This document shows positions 36,760 to 45,611 of a stretch of DNA of 64,000 nucleotides, one piece after another. The first letter of the stretch is position 1; every line of letters begins with the position of its first letter. Below the pieces are notes generated by a model. The model worked only from the letters and a program-made list of their open reading frames with translations, searched no databases and was not told the DNA's origin. This stretch comes from Xenophilus sp. Marseille-Q4582 (lineage in GTDB: Bacteria > Pseudomonadota > Gammaproteobacteria > Burkholderiales > Burkholderiaceae_C). The stretch is taken from assembly GCF_916700565.1 (NCBI RefSeq), contig NZ_CAKAKO010000006.1, positions 682,001 through 746,000 of the forward strand. The letters are read 5' to 3'. Made by a program: the position numbers and the translations under genes.

Positions 36760-39096
36760 TCAAGCCTGCTGGTCGTCGCCGCGCGGCGCCTGCTGCTGTT
36801 GCTGCTGCTCGGCCTCCACCGCCGCGCGCTCGCCACGCTCGGCGCGGGGCTGGCGCTCTTCGCGCGGTGCACGCTCGCCGCGCTCGGCACGGTCGCCGTT
36901 GCGCTCGGCACGCTCACCGCGTTCGCGGCGCTCGCCGCGGCCCTCGCGCTCGTCGCGCGGGGGGCGCTCGCCGAATTCGGGCGCGCCGGCCGGACGCTCG
37001 GCCAGGGCCTTCATGGACAGCTTCACGCGGCCCTTGTCATCGGTCTCGAGCACCTTGACCTTCACGATCTGGCCTTCCGACAGGTAGTCGGTGACCTTCT
37101 CGACACGCTCGTGCGCGATCTGGCTGATGTGCAGCAGGCCGTCCTTGCCCGGCAGCAGGTTGATCAGCGCGCCGAAGTCCAGGATCTTGGTGACCGGGCC
37201 TTCGTACACCTTGCCGATCTCGACTTCGGCCGTGATCTGCTCGATGCGCTGCTTGGTGGCTTCGGCGGCCGCCGGATCGGTCGACGCGATGGTGATGGTG
37301 CCGTCCTCGTCGATGTTGATCTGCGTGCCGAACTCTTCCTGCATGCCGCGGATCACGGCGCCGCCCTTGCCGATCACGTCGCGGATCTTCTCGGGGTTGA
37401 TCTTCAGCGTGGTCAGGCGCGGGGCGAACTGCGACACCTCGGTCTTAGCCTCGCCCATCGCTTCCTGCATCTTGCCCAGGATGTGCATGCGCGCTTCCTT
37501 GGCCTGGCTCAGGGCGACCTGCATGATCTCCTTGGTGATGCCCTGGATCTTGATGTCCATCTGCAGGGCGGTGATGCCGTTGGTCGTGCCGGCCACCTTG
37601 AAGTCCATGTCGCCCAGGTGGTCCTCGTCGCCCAGGATGTCGGTCAGCACCGCGAACTTGTTGCCTTCCTTGATCAGGCCCATGGCGATGCCGGCCACGT
37701 GCGCCTTCAGCGGCACGCCGGCGTCCATCATCGACAGGCAGCCGCCGCAGACCGAGGCCATGGACGAGGAGCCGTTCGACTCGGTAATCTCCGAGACCAC
37801 GCGCACGGTGTAGGGGAACTCCTCCTTGCCCGGCAGCACGGCCACCAGCGCGCGCTTGGCCAGGCGGCCGTGGCCCACTTCGCGGCGCTTGGTGGAGCCC
37901 ATGCGGCCCACCTCGCCGGTGGCGAAGGGAGGCATGTTGTAGTGGAACAGGAAGCGATCCTCGAACTCGCCGGCCAGCGCGTCGATGCGCTGCGCGTCGC
38001 GCTCGGTGCCCAGCGTGGTCACCACCAGCGCCTGCGTCTCGCCGCGCGTGAACAGGGCCGAGCCGTGGGTGCGCGGCAGCACGCTGTTGCGGATCTCGAT
38101 CGGGCGCACGGTGCGTGTGTCGCGGCCGTCGATGCGGGGCTCGCCCTGCAGGATCTGGCTGCGCACGATGTCCGCCTCGATGGCGAACAGCAGGTCGCTG
38201 ACCTTGCCGGCGTCGAACTCGGCGCCGTCGGCCTTCAGCGCTTCGAACACGCTGGCATTGGCCTCGCGCAGGGCCTGGGTGCGGGCCTGCTTGCTGCGGA
38301 TCTGGTAGACCGCGCGCAGCTTCTCTTCGGCCAGGCCCTTGATCTTGGCGATGAAGGCTTCGTCCTTGGCTTCGGGCGCCCAGGTGCCGTTCTCGGTCCA
38401 CAGCGGCTTGCCGGCGTCGCGGGTCAGCTCGTGGATGGCCTCGATGGCTACCTTGCCCTGCTCGTGGCCGAAGACCACGGCGCCCAGCATGATCTCTTCC
38501 GACAGCTGCAGCGCTTCGGACTCGACCATCAGCACGGCGGCTTCGGTGCCGGCCACGACCAGGTCCATCTGCGAGTTCTTGCGCGCGGTCTGGCCCGGGT
38601 TCAGCACGTACTCGCCATTGATGTAGCCCACGCGGGCGGCGCCGATGGGGCCGTTGAAGGGGATGCCCGACACGGACAGGGCCGCGCTCACGGCGATCAT
38701 GGCCGCGATGTCGGCATCGACTTCGGGGTTCAGCGACACGGTGTGGATCACCACGTGCACTTCGTTGAGGAAGCCTTCGGGGAACAGCGGGCGGATCGGG
38801 CGGTCGATCAGGCGGCTGGTGAGGGTTTCCAGTTCGCTGGGCTTGGCCTCGCGCTTGAAGAAGCTGCCGGGGATCTTGCCGGCGGCGTAGGTCTTCTCGA
38901 TGTAGTCGACGGTCAGCGGGAAGAAGTCCTGGCCCGGCTTGGCGGTCTTGGAGGCCACCACGGTGGCCAGCACCACGGTGCCTTCGATGTCGACCAGCAC
39001 GGCGCCGGTGGCCTGGCGGGCGATCTCGCCCGTTTCCATGACGACCGTCTTGTCGCCCCACTGGAAGGACTTGGTGACTTTGTTGAAGAGGCTCAT
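36760..39096 (-). CDS. pnp: polynucleotide phosphorylase
   Basis: 778-residue exoribonuclease that degrades RNA 3' to 5' with phosphate and takes part in the degradosome. Domain order: two RNase PH-like cores, with the catalytic region [19 protein letters not shown] at about 480-500, a KH domain ([19 protein letters not shown]) and an S1 domain ([20 protein letters not shown]). Beyond the usual end it has a tail of about 75 residues, very rich in Arg, Glu and Gly ([11 protein letters not shown] repeats) and ending with a run of six Gln; this tail is likely disordered and may bind RNA. ATG 39096 was chosen for [21 protein letters not shown] large leader hairpin precedes it. Confidence 0.97.
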   Translation of the reverse strand: MSLFNKVTKSFQWGDKTVVMETGEIARQATGAVLVDIEGTVVLATVVASKTAKPGQDFFPLTVDYIEKTYAAGKIPGSFFKREAKPSELETLTSRLIDRPIRPLFPEGFLNEVHVVIHTVSLNPEVDADIAAMIAVSAALSVSGIPFNGPIGAARVGYINGEYVLNPGQTARKNSQMDLVVAGTEAAVLMVESEALQLSEEIMLGAVVFGHEQGKVAIEAIHELTRDAGKPLWTENGTWAPEAKDEAFIAKIKGLAEEKLRAVYQIRSKQARTQALREANASVFEALKADGAEFDAGKVSDLLFAIEADIVRSQILQGEPRIDGRDTRTVRPIEIRNSVLPRTHGSALFTRGETQALVVTTLGTERDAQRIDALAGEFEDRFLFHYNMPPFATGEVGRMGSTKRREVGHGRLAKRALVAVLPGKEEFPYTVRVVSEITESNGSSSMASVCGGCLSMMDAGVPLKAHVAGIAMGLIKEGNKFAVLTDILGDEDHLGDMDFKVAGTTNGITALQMDIKIQGITKEIMQVALSQAKEARMHILGKMQEAMGEAKTEVSQFAPRLTTLKINPEKIRDVIGKGGAVIRGMQEEFGTQINIDEDGTITIASTDPAAAEATKQRIEQITAEVEIGKVYEGPVTKILDFGALINLLPGKDGLLHISQIAHERVEKVTDYLSEGQIVKVKVLETDDKGRVKLSMKALAERPAGAPEFGERPPRDEREGRGERRERGERAERNGDRAERGERAPREERQPRAERGERAAVEAEQQQQQQAPRGDDQQA

Positions 39097-39161
39097 ATTG
39101 GCTCCTGTTTCGAATGCGGGCGAGACCCGCGGAAGGCGGAGCGCCTCACAGAACACGATGC

Positions 39162-39225
39162 CATTCCAGGGGGATTCGCCACCGGCCGGCTGCACGGCGG
39201 CACGGACGCAAACCCCTCTGGAATG
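39162..39225 (-). promoter_or_regulatory. long hairpin in the pnp leader
   Basis: CATTCCAG (39162-39169) pairs with CTGGAATG (39218-39225), and the stem continues with GGGG/CCCC across a one-base bulge. It lies 66 bp upstream of the pnp ATG and downstream of the rpsO terminator. E. coli pnp mRNA is controlled by RNase III cutting of a similar leader stem; an equivalent role here is inferred. Confidence 0.45.
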
Positions 39226-39259
39226 ACACAGCTTCGCTCTGCGTGCGGGCTCCGAAGTA

Positions 39260-39295
39260 AAAAACGCCTGAGCTAGCGCGCTAACTCAGGCGTTC
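39260..39295 (-). terminator. rho-independent terminator after rpsO
   Basis: Perfect 10-bp stem AACGCCTGAG/CTCAGGCGTT (39264-39273 with 39286-39295) followed on the minus strand by a T-run at 39260-39265. It starts 17 bp after the rpsO stop and separates rpsO from pnp. Confidence 0.9.
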
Positions 39296-39311
39296 TCGCA
39301 AAGGCCGGTGC

Positions 39312-39578
39312 TTACTTGCGCAGGCCCAGCTTGGCGATCAGGGCGGTGTAACGCTCGGCGTCCTTGGACTTGAGGTAGTCCAGCAGCTTGCGGCGACGGC
39401 TCACCATGCGCAGCAGGCCGCGACGGCCGTGGTGGTCCTTGGCGTGCGTCTTGAAGTGGGGGGTGAGTTCGTTGATGCGGGCCGTCAGGATGGCGACCTG
39501 CACTTCCGGGCTGCCGGTGTCGTTGGCCGCGCGTGCGTTGTCCTTGACGATCTCGGCCTTGATTTGAGAGGCGATCAT
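39312..39578 (-). CDS. rpsO: 30S ribosomal protein S15
   Basis: 88-residue S15 with the typical motifs [21 protein letters not shown], broken here as [20 protein letters not shown], and [20 protein letters not shown]. It binds 16S rRNA and helps build the platform of the small subunit. It is followed by its own terminator and then by pnp, the conserved rpsO-pnp order. Start [20 protein letters not shown]. Confidence 0.97.
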   Translation of the reverse strand: MIASQIKAEIVKDNARAANDTGSPEVQVAILTARINELTPHFKTHAKDHHGRRGLLRMVSRRRKLLDYLKSKDAERYTALIAKLGLRK

Positions 39579-39667
39579 TTGAAAGCTTTCCTGTTCCGTG
39601 ATGTTTGACTTGCGGCGCGTGCTGGAACTGCTCGCGCCGTGCGCCTTGCGAAATGCAAAACCCGGGG

Positions 39668-39673
39668 ATTATA
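39668..39673 (-). promoter_or_regulatory. -10 hexamer TATAAT upstream of rpsO
   Basis: Perfect TATAAT on the minus strand 90 bp before the rpsO ATG, in the short gap after the aminotransferase gene. No matching -35 is seen 16-18 bp upstream, so it may rely on an activator or other contacts. Confidence 0.45.
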
Positions 39674-39686
39674 GCCCGGCCCGGAA

Positions 39687-40853
39687 TCAGCGCCCGCCCT
39701 GGGCCGAAAGCCAGCCCTGCAGGCGGCGCACGCCCTCGGCCAGCCGGCCCGGATCGCGCGAGGCAAAGCACCAGCGCAGCCAGCCCTGCGCCTCGGGCGC
39801 GAAGGCATTGCCCGGCGCCAGGCCCAGGCCGGCCTCGGCCACCAGGCGCTTGGCCACGGCCAACGAGTCGTCGAAACCCTCGAGGCGGAAGAAGGCGTAC
39901 ATGCCGCCGGGCGGGCTCTGCACCTGCACGGACGGCAGCGCCGCCAGCAGCGGCACCAGCGTGTCCCGGCAGCGGCGCAGATGCGCCACCACGCGTGGCG
40001 TGATCTCGTGCGCCTGCGCCAGGGCCGCCAGGCCCGCGCGCTGCGTGAACACGCTGGTGCAGGAGGTGTTGAACTCGATCAGCTTGCCCATGGCGTCGAC
40101 CAGCCCGGGCGGCAGCACCAGCCAGCCCAGGCGCCAGCCGGTCATGAGGAAGCTCTTGGAGAAGCTGTGCGCCACCACCAGCCGGTCCTCGGGCGCGGCG
40201 ATGTCGAGGAAGCTGGGCGCGCAGCCGTTCGCAGAATCTTCGAAATACAGCCGCTCGTACACCTCGTCGGCCAGGATCCAGGTGCCCGTGCGGCGGCAGT
40301 GGTCCAGGATCGCCTGCTGCTCGGGCCGCGTGAGCGTCCAGCCGGTGGGGTTGTTGGGCGCGTTGACGATCAGCAGGCGCGTGCCCGGCGTGATGGCGGC
40401 CAGCAGCGCGGGCAGATCGAGCTGCCAGGCTCCCGCCTTCGGCTGCAGCGGCACGCAGCGCACGCGCGCGCCCAGGATGGCCGGCTGCGCCGTGAGGTTG
40501 GGCCAGACCGGCGTGACGGCCACCACCTCGTCGCCGGCGTCCACCAGCGCCTGCACCGCCAGCATCAGCGCGTTCACGCCCCCCGAGGTGACGGCGATGC
40601 GCGACGCGTCCACCGGGCCGTGCAGGCCGCTCGCATAGGCCGCGATGGCGGCGCGCAGCTCGGGCAGGCCCAGGTTGTGGGCATAGAAGGTCTCGCCGCG
40701 CTCGATGGACTCGATGGCCGCGCGCCGCACGGGCTCGGGCGTGACCTCGTCGCTTTCCCCGAACCAGAAGGCCAGCACGTCCTCGCGCCCCAGCCCGGCA
40801 TTGGCGACTTCGCGGATCTTGGAGGCTTCGAGGTTCTGGACGGCAGGGCGCAT
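39687..40853 (-). CDS. PLP-dependent class I/II aminotransferase
   Basis: 388-residue fold-type I aminotransferase. The PLP-binding Lys lies in AHSFSKSFLMTGWRLGW; other landmarks are IVNAPNNPTGWTLTR (the NNPTG loop), ILADEVYERLYFE and the C-terminal Arg in GWLRWCFASRDP that binds the substrate carboxylate. It is similar to AspC/ArAT-like and DapL-related enzymes, but the amino-acid substrate cannot be read from sequence. It is downstream of a LivJ-like receptor gene (gap about 75 bp) on the same strand, suggesting a role in amino-acid catabolism, but this is inference. Confidence 0.9.
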   Translation of the reverse strand: MRPAVQNLEASKIREVANAGLGREDVLAFWFGESDEVTPEPVRRAAIESIERGETFYAHNLGLPELRAAIAAYASGLHGPVDASRIAVTSGGVNALMLAVQALVDAGDEVVAVTPVWPNLTAQPAILGARVRCVPLQPKAGAWQLDLPALLAAITPGTRLLIVNAPNNPTGWTLTRPEQQAILDHCRRTGTWILADEVYERLYFEDSANGCAPSFLDIAAPEDRLVVAHSFSKSFLMTGWRLGWLVLPPGLVDAMGKLIEFNTSCTSVFTQRAGLAALAQAHEITPRVVAHLRRCRDTLVPLLAALPSVQVQSPPGGMYAFFRLEGFDDSLAVAKRLVAEAGLGLAPGNAFAPEAQGWLRWCFASRDPGRLAEGVRRLQGWLSAQGGR

Positions 40854-40927
40854 GGCAGGCAGCGGGCAAAAAAAGAGGAAGGCCGGCGAGCATAGCGCCG
40901 CCGCTCGCGCTTCGCCGGGCGGGCGCG

Positions 40928-42211
40928 CTACGCGGGCCGCTCCATGCGGCAGCTGTGCGGCATCTCGGCGCGCGCCGGGGCGATTTCCTTGATCACGCGA
41001 AAGCCATAGCCCGAGCCTTCGACGTCGAAAGGCACCCCGGGCGTGCCCTGGCGGTCCATCACGCCCACCACCAGCGCCTGCTGGAACTGGTGGTCGGCGG
41101 CCCGCATGTGGCCGCTGCGGCCGGCCAGGCGCACGTGCGCCTGCTCCAGCTTGCGGGCCACCGCCACGGCCTCGGTGCTGCGCGCCTGGGCCAGCGACTG
41201 GGCCAGCGCCTCGATCAGCAGCTGCATGCGCATGTGCACATAGTCCTCGGCCGGGTTCGGGAAGCGCGCCCGGAAGGCGCGGTAGAACTCGGCCGACTCG
41301 GGCGTGGGCACGTTGGGCAGCCAGTCGGCCACGGCAATCACCTTGCCGACGCCCGCCTCGCCCAGCGCCGCGGGCGCGCCCAGCGCATTGCCGTAGAAGG
41401 TGTAGAACTTGCCGTCGAAGCCGACCTCGCGCGCCGCCTTCACCAGCAGCGTCAGGTCGTTGCCCCAGTTGCCCGTGATCACGGCCTGCGCGCCGCTGGC
41501 CTTGATCTTCACCGCATAGGGCGCGAAGTCCTTCACGCGGCCCATGGGATGCAGCTCTTCGCCCACGATGCGCACGTCGGGACGCAGCAGGCCCAGCTGC
41601 CGCTTCGATTCGCGCAGCACGGCCTGGCCGAAGCTGTAGTCCTGGCCGATCAGGTAGGCCGCCTGCACCTCCCGGTCGTCCCTGAGCACGTCCATCAGCG
41701 CCGTCACGCGCATGTCGGCATGGGCGTCGAAGCGGAAATGCCAGAAGCTGCAGCGCTCGTTGGTCAGCACCGGGTCCACGGCCGAGTAATTCAGGTACAG
41801 CGCCTGGCGCCCCCTGTTGCGCTCGTTGTGCTTGGCCAGGCCGTCGAGCAGTGCCGCGGCCGTGGCCGACGAGTTGCCCTGCAGCACGGCCAGCGCGCCG
41901 CCATCGAGCGCCGCGCGCATGGCTGAAAGCGCCTCGTCGTTCTGGCCCTTGCTGTCATAGCGGTCCAGTTGCAGCGGCCGCGCGCCGCCGGGCAATGCGA
42001 TGCCGCCGCGCGCATTGACGCGCTCCACGGCCCACAGCAGGTTGCGGAACACGGCCTCGCCCGTGTTGGCAAAGGGGCCGCTGAGGCTTTCGACCAGCGC
42101 CAGCCGGATCGGGGCGGAAGACTGCGCCTGCGCAGGCCTCAGCGCGGCCGCGCCTAGCGCCGCAGCACCGGATTTCAAGAGGTGGCGACGCGAAAAATAG
42201 GAGATGGACAT
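40928..42211 (-). CDS. ABC transporter substrate-binding protein (Peripla_BP_6) with Tat-like signal
   Basis: 427-residue periplasmic receptor. The leader has a twin-arginine-like motif (SRRHLLKSGAAALG) and ends RPAQA; export by the Tat pathway is inferred. The mature part starts APIRLALVESLSGPFANTGE and follows the LivJ-like fold, with CSFWHFRFDAHADMRV and GNWGNDLTLLVKAAREVG segments. No permease or ATPase gene is next to it, so it either uses another transporter, such as the liv system at 3053-9191, or acts as a sensor. ATG 42211 was chosen; it is divergent from the hsp20 gene. Confidence 0.88.
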   Translation of the reverse strand: MSISYFSRRHLLKSGAAALGAAALRPAQAQSSAPIRLALVESLSGPFANTGEAVFRNLLWAVERVNARGGIALPGGARPLQLDRYDSKGQNDEALSAMRAALDGGALAVLQGNSSATAAALLDGLAKHNERNRGRQALYLNYSAVDPVLTNERCSFWHFRFDAHADMRVTALMDVLRDDREVQAAYLIGQDYSFGQAVLRESKRQLGLLRPDVRIVGEELHPMGRVKDFAPYAVKIKASGAQAVITGNWGNDLTLLVKAAREVGFDGKFYTFYGNALGAPAALGEAGVGKVIAVADWLPNVPTPESAEFYRAFRARFPNPAEDYVHMRMQLLIEALAQSLAQARSTEAVAVARKLEQAHVRLAGRSGHMRAADHQFQQALVVGVMDRQGTPGVPFDVEGSGYGFRVIKEIAPARAEMPHSCRMERPA

Positions 42212-42214
42212 GCT

Positions 42215-42243
42215 CTTGAAAAGGCTGGCGCCGGGGCCTAGAT
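42215..42243 (+). promoter_or_regulatory. possible sigma-32 promoter for hsp20
   Basis: CTTGAAA (42215-42221) matches the heat-shock sigma factor -35 exactly. After 14 bases comes GCCTAGAT (42236-42243), a partial match to CCCCATNT. It lies about 100 bp upstream of the hsp20 ATG and overlaps the start of the divergent receptor gene. Confidence 0.35.
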
Positions 42244-42341
42244 GGTCCCCAAGCGGCACCGTGTCACGACAAGGGCCGCGCAGTGTACGGGACGCACATT
42301 CCCTGTCCCCTTCGTTGTTTCTGCCTTCAAGGAGATTGACC

Positions 42342-42716
42342 ATGTTCTTCGCACCCGCCCTGCGCAACCGCGCCTTCGTCGCCCCTCGCCATTTCGACCG
42401 CCACTTCGAACGCTTCGTCAACGATGCCTTCGTCGGCGCGCGCCGCAGCCTCGATGTGCAGGAAGACGACAAGGGCTGGACCCTGCGCCTGGACGTGCCC
42501 GGCATCGCCCGCGAACAGCTGAGCATCGGCATTGAAGGTGCGGTGGTCCGCATCGAAACGCAGGCGGAAGCCGCACGCCAGTACAAGGCCGCTTATGAAC
42601 TGCCGCAGGACATCGATGTCGCGGCCAGCGAAGCCAAGCTGGAGAACGGCGTGCTGACCCTGAAGCTGGCCAAACTGGCTCCGGTCAACAAGACGGTGGC
42701 CCTCACCATTCAGTAA
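42342..42716 (+). CDS. small heat-shock protein, Hsp20 family
   Basis: 124-residue alpha-crystallin-domain chaperone that holds unfolding proteins. The N-terminal arm (MFFAPALRNRAFVAPRHFDR) is followed by the beta-sandwich with GWTLRLDVPGIAREQLSI and ending ASEAKLENGVLTLKLAKL. The classic C-terminal I-x-I/V anchor is not obvious in the short tail NKTVALTIQ. A strong ribosome site (AAGGAG) precedes the ATG. A clear terminator follows, so it is monocistronic. Confidence 0.92.
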   Translation: MFFAPALRNRAFVAPRHFDRHFERFVNDAFVGARRSLDVQEDDKGWTLRLDVPGIAREQLSIGIEGAVVRIETQAEAARQYKAAYELPQDIDVAASEAKLENGVLTLKLAKLAPVNKTVALTIQ

Positions 42717-42756
42717 GCCCGCCCGGCTCGCTCGCGCGAGCGCCTGCACCATGCGC

Positions 42757-42798
42757 AAAGCCGGCTCGCCTGTGTGGCGGGCCGGCTTTGTTCTTTCT
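42757..42798 (+). terminator. rho-independent terminator after hsp20
   Basis: AAAGCCGGC...GCCGGCTTT stem with inner CGCC/GGCG (42757-42789), followed by a T-rich tract TGTTCTTTCTT. It lies 40 bp after the stop codon. Confidence 0.85.
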
Positions 42799-42983
42799 TG
42801 CCGAGGCCGCAACTTGTTTTCCCGCTCGATGCACTCGTCAGCCTGCGCATTTCTTCACACGCGCCTGGGGCCCTGCGCCTTGACGCTGCACCGCCCTGCG
42901 CGTTTTCATCAGCTTGCGCCATGGGCGCACGGGAGGCGGCCGATCGGCGGCCGCTGGACTTCAACCAGTCAGGGAGTGAAAGC

Positions 42984-43295
42984 ATGCTGAAAAGACTTTT
43001 TGTTTCCGCCATCCTGGCCCTGGGTTCGATGGGCGCGCTGGCCGCCGTCGAGGCCAACAAGGGCAGCGCTGCCGAGCTCGACGCTCTGCCCGGCGTGGGG
43101 CCGGCGCTGTCGCAGCGCATCCTGGACGCCCGCAAGCAGGGCGAGTTCAAGGACTGGGCCGACTTCATGGCCCGCGTCAAGGGCGTGAAGGAGAAGGCGG
43201 CCACCAAACTGTCAGGCGCGGGCCTCACGGTCAACGGCAAGCCCTACGCGGACGCGCCCAAGGCCGCAACGGCTGCACCCGCAGCCAAGAAGTAA
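42984..43295 (+). CDS. ComEA-like helix-hairpin-helix DNA-binding protein
   Basis: 103-residue secreted or periplasmic protein. A Sec signal peptide (MLKRLFVSAILALGSMGALA) is followed by one HhH motif domain (ANKGSAAELDALPGVGPALS ... RILDARKQGEFKDWADFM) and an Ala/Lys-rich tail. It resembles short ComEA proteins, which bind incoming DNA during natural transformation, but many such proteins lie outside competence loci and their role is unproven. Ribosome site GGGAG is just upstream. A terminator follows within 30 bp. Confidence 0.85.
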   Translation: MLKRLFVSAILALGSMGALAAVEANKGSAAELDALPGVGPALSQRILDARKQGEFKDWADFMARVKGVKEKAATKLSGAGLTVNGKPYADAPKAATAAPAAKK

Positions 43296-43319
43296 GCCTG
43301 CGTGTCCGCACCTGGATCG

Positions 43320-43341
43320 AGCCGCCTCCGGGCGGCTTTTT
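43320..43341 (+). terminator. rho-independent terminator after the HhH gene
   Basis: GCCGCC-TCCG-GGCGGC stem (43321-43336) followed by a T5 tract, 25 bp after the stop codon. Confidence 0.88.
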
Positions 43342-43390
43342 GATGGCCAGCCCCTGCATTGAAGGTCGCACCCGGGGGGACGCACCCCGC

Positions 43391-43600
43391 CTACCGCTCC
43401 ATCCACCACTGGATCACGACCTTGGCCAGGTAGCCGATGAAGCCCACGCCCAGGCCCAGGAACATCACGAAGGTGCCGAACTTGCCGGCCTTCGACTTCC
43501 AGGCCAGCTGGCCGATGATGAACACCATGTAGAGGATGAAGGCGCCGATGCCCCAGGTCAGGAAGAAGCCCGAAAGCTGCTCTTCGGTGTAGCCGAACAT
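43391..43600 (-). CDS. DUF2788 small membrane protein
   Basis: 69-residue protein with two hydrophobic segments (FFLTWGIGAFILYMVFIIGQ and FVMFLGLGVGFIGYLAKVVI) and a C-terminal WWMER. It matches DUF2788, a short betaproteobacterial family of unknown function. Its ATG shares one base with the stop of the DUF2189 gene (TGATG), so the two are translationally coupled. It is too short to be obvious inside the longer shadow frames here. Confidence 0.8.
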   Translation of the reverse strand: MFGYTEEQLSGFFLTWGIGAFILYMVFIIGQLAWKSKAGKFGTFVMFLGLGVGFIGYLAKVVIQWWMER

Positions 43601-44433
43601 CAGGCACGCCCTTGCGGCTCGGCGGAGCCCGCCTCGCGCAGCGGCCAGGCACCGGCATCCACCAGGTCGCGGTACGCGTGCCAGCTGGCGTGGCCCAGCA
43701 TGGGCATGACCGGCACCAGGCCGATCAGCAGCGCGCCCAGCCCCAGCAGGGTGAAGCCCAGGATCAGCACCGCCCACAACGCCATCGCGACCGGGTTGGC
43801 CAGCACCACCTGCCAACTGGCCAGCACCGCCAGCCGCACCGAGATCCTGCGGTCCAGCAGCAACGGCATGGCCACCACGCTCGAGGCGTAGATAGGGGCC
43901 GCCAGCAGGCTGCCCAACAGCAGCCAGAGCTCGAACAGCCAACCTTCGCGCGCCAGCACCACGTAGCGCGCGAAATCCAGGGGCGTGGCAATGGGCTGCG
44001 GCGCGTGCAGCGTGATGAACGCTGCCGACACCGCCACCCAGCCGGTCGCGGCCAGCGAGAGCAACGCGCCGAAGCGCACGAGGCACCAGTAGTCGGGGCC
44101 CCGCTCGTGCTGCCAGCCCAGCCAGGTGCGTTGCACCAGCGCAGCGTCAGCCCGCTCCCCTCGCTCCAGCGCGCGCGAAAGCGCATAGAAGCCGGTGGCC
44201 AGCACCGGAGCGACCACCAGGAACCCCGACAGCGCGCCCGCCAGCAGCCAGAATCGGTCGTGCGCGACGGCCACGAGCACAGCACCGAACAGGGCCAGTG
44301 CCACACCCTGCGCCCAGCTGATCCACCCGACGCGCACCATGTCGCGCCAGGCCAGCGCCAGCCAGGCCAGCGGCTGCATCAGGCCGATTCGCCGCACCGG
44401 CGGAAGCCGAGGCGGGACAGATGTTCGGTTCAC
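43600..44433 (-). CDS. DUF2189 multi-pass membrane protein
   Basis: 277-residue integral membrane protein with about six hydrophobic segments. The N-terminal PPVRRIGLMQPLAWLALAWRD and the central HAPQPIATPLDFARYV fit the DUF2189 family (function unknown). A GTG start at 44433 was chosen because family members begin shortly before the VRRI motif; the frame is open to an ATG at 44508, and an internal ATG (MQPLAWLAL) also exists. No good ribosome site is visible for any of these. Confidence 0.75.
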   Translation of the reverse strand: MNRTSVPPRLPPVRRIGLMQPLAWLALAWRDMVRVGWISWAQGVALALFGAVLVAVAHDRFWLLAGALSGFLVVAPVLATGFYALSRALERGERADAALVQRTWLGWQHERGPDYWCLVRFGALLSLAATGWVAVSAAFITLHAPQPIATPLDFARYVVLAREGWLFELWLLLGSLLAAPIYASSVVAMPLLLDRRISVRLAVLASWQVVLANPVAMALWAVLILGFTLLGLGALLIGLVPVMPMLGHASWHAYRDLVDAGAWPLREAGSAEPQGRA

Positions 44434-44636
44434 GGGTACGACAAGCAGCGCGATCAAAGCGTGCAGCTTACCCAGCCCTTGCGCCGCACGCGCGCCGCCA
44501 AGAAGCATCCTTGACCCATCTCAAAGGAACGCCATGGCGCATGCCCCGCATGCCGAGGCACGGGAATGCCCGAATTCATGGCGCGATATTTGCTCATAAG
44601 CTGCCCTCGCTTCGATGACCTCTTTCTGGAGAACGC

Positions 44637-45605
44637 ATGCGCCATTGCAAGAATGTCTTCCTGCTCGCGACCTTCACCGTTGCCGGCCTCGCGTCGGCGC
44701 AGACCAAGTGGGACCTCCCCTCCGCCTACCCGGCCACGAACTACCACACCGCCAATCTGATCCAGTTCGCCGCCGACGCGGACAAGGCCAGTGCCGGCAA
44801 GCTCAAGATCACGGTGCATGCCAACGCGTCGCTCTTCAAGGCGCCCGAGATCAAGCGTGCCGTGCAGGGCGGCCAGGCGCAGGCCGGAGAGATCCTGCTG
44901 GTGAACTTCCAGAACGAATGGCAGGTGTTCGGCGCCGACGGCCTGCCCTTCCTGGCCGACAGCTATGACTCCGCCTGGAAGCTCTACCAAGCTCAAAAGC
45001 CGTTGCTCGAGAAGAAGCTCGGCGAGCAAGGCATGTCGCTGCTCTACACCGTGCCCTGGCCGCCGCAGGGCATCTACGTCAAGAAGCCGATCCAGTCCGC
45101 GGCCGACCTCAAGGGCGTGAAGTGGCGCGCTTACAGCCCGGCCACCGCGCGCATCGCCGAACTGGTGGGTGCCCAGCCCGTCACGGTGCAGGCCGCCGAA
45201 CTCTCGCAGGCCATGGCCACGGGCGTGGTCGAGTCCTACATGTCCTCGGGCTCCACCGGCTTCGACAGCAAGACCTACGAGCACATCAAGTACTGGTACG
45301 ACACGCAGGCCTGGCTGCCCAAGAACGCCGTGATCGTCAACAAGGCCGCCCTGGACGCACTGGACGCGCCGACCAAGGCCGCCGTGCTCAAGGCCGCGGC
45401 CGAGGCCGAGACGCGCGGCTGGGCCGCCTCCAAGAAGGAGAACACCGACACCCAGGACAAGCTCAAGGCCAACGGCATGAACATTCTGCCGCCGCCCGCG
45501 CAGCTCAAGGCCGACATGGCCAAGGTCGGCGACACCATGCTCAAGGAGTGGCTGGAGAAAGCCGGCGCCGACGGCAAGGCCCTGATCGACGCCTACCGCA
45601 AGTAA
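44637..45605 (+). CDS. TRAP transporter solute-binding protein DctP
   Basis: 322-residue periplasmic receptor of a tripartite ATP-independent transporter. The signal peptide (VFLLATFTVAGLASA) is followed by QTKWDLPSAYPATNYHTANL. Family landmarks are the TVPWPPQGIYVKKPI hinge and LKGVKWRAYSPATARIAELV, with the conserved Arg of the carboxylate site, and NKAALDALDAP. TRAP systems import organic acids with Na+ or H+. It is the first gene of a dctP-Q-M set; 6 bp separate it from dctQ. The ligand is unknown. Confidence 0.93.
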   Translation: MRHCKNVFLLATFTVAGLASAQTKWDLPSAYPATNYHTANLIQFAADADKASAGKLKITVHANASLFKAPEIKRAVQGGQAQAGEILLVNFQNEWQVFGADGLPFLADSYDSAWKLYQAQKPLLEKKLGEQGMSLLYTVPWPPQGIYVKKPIQSAADLKGVKWRAYSPATARIAELVGAQPVTVQAAELSQAMATGVVESYMSSGSTGFDSKTYEHIKYWYDTQAWLPKNAVIVNKAALDALDAPTKAAVLKAAAEAETRGWAASKKENTDTQDKLKANGMNILPPPAQLKADMAKVGDTMLKEWLEKAGADGKALIDAYRK

Positions 45606-45611
45606 GCCCCG

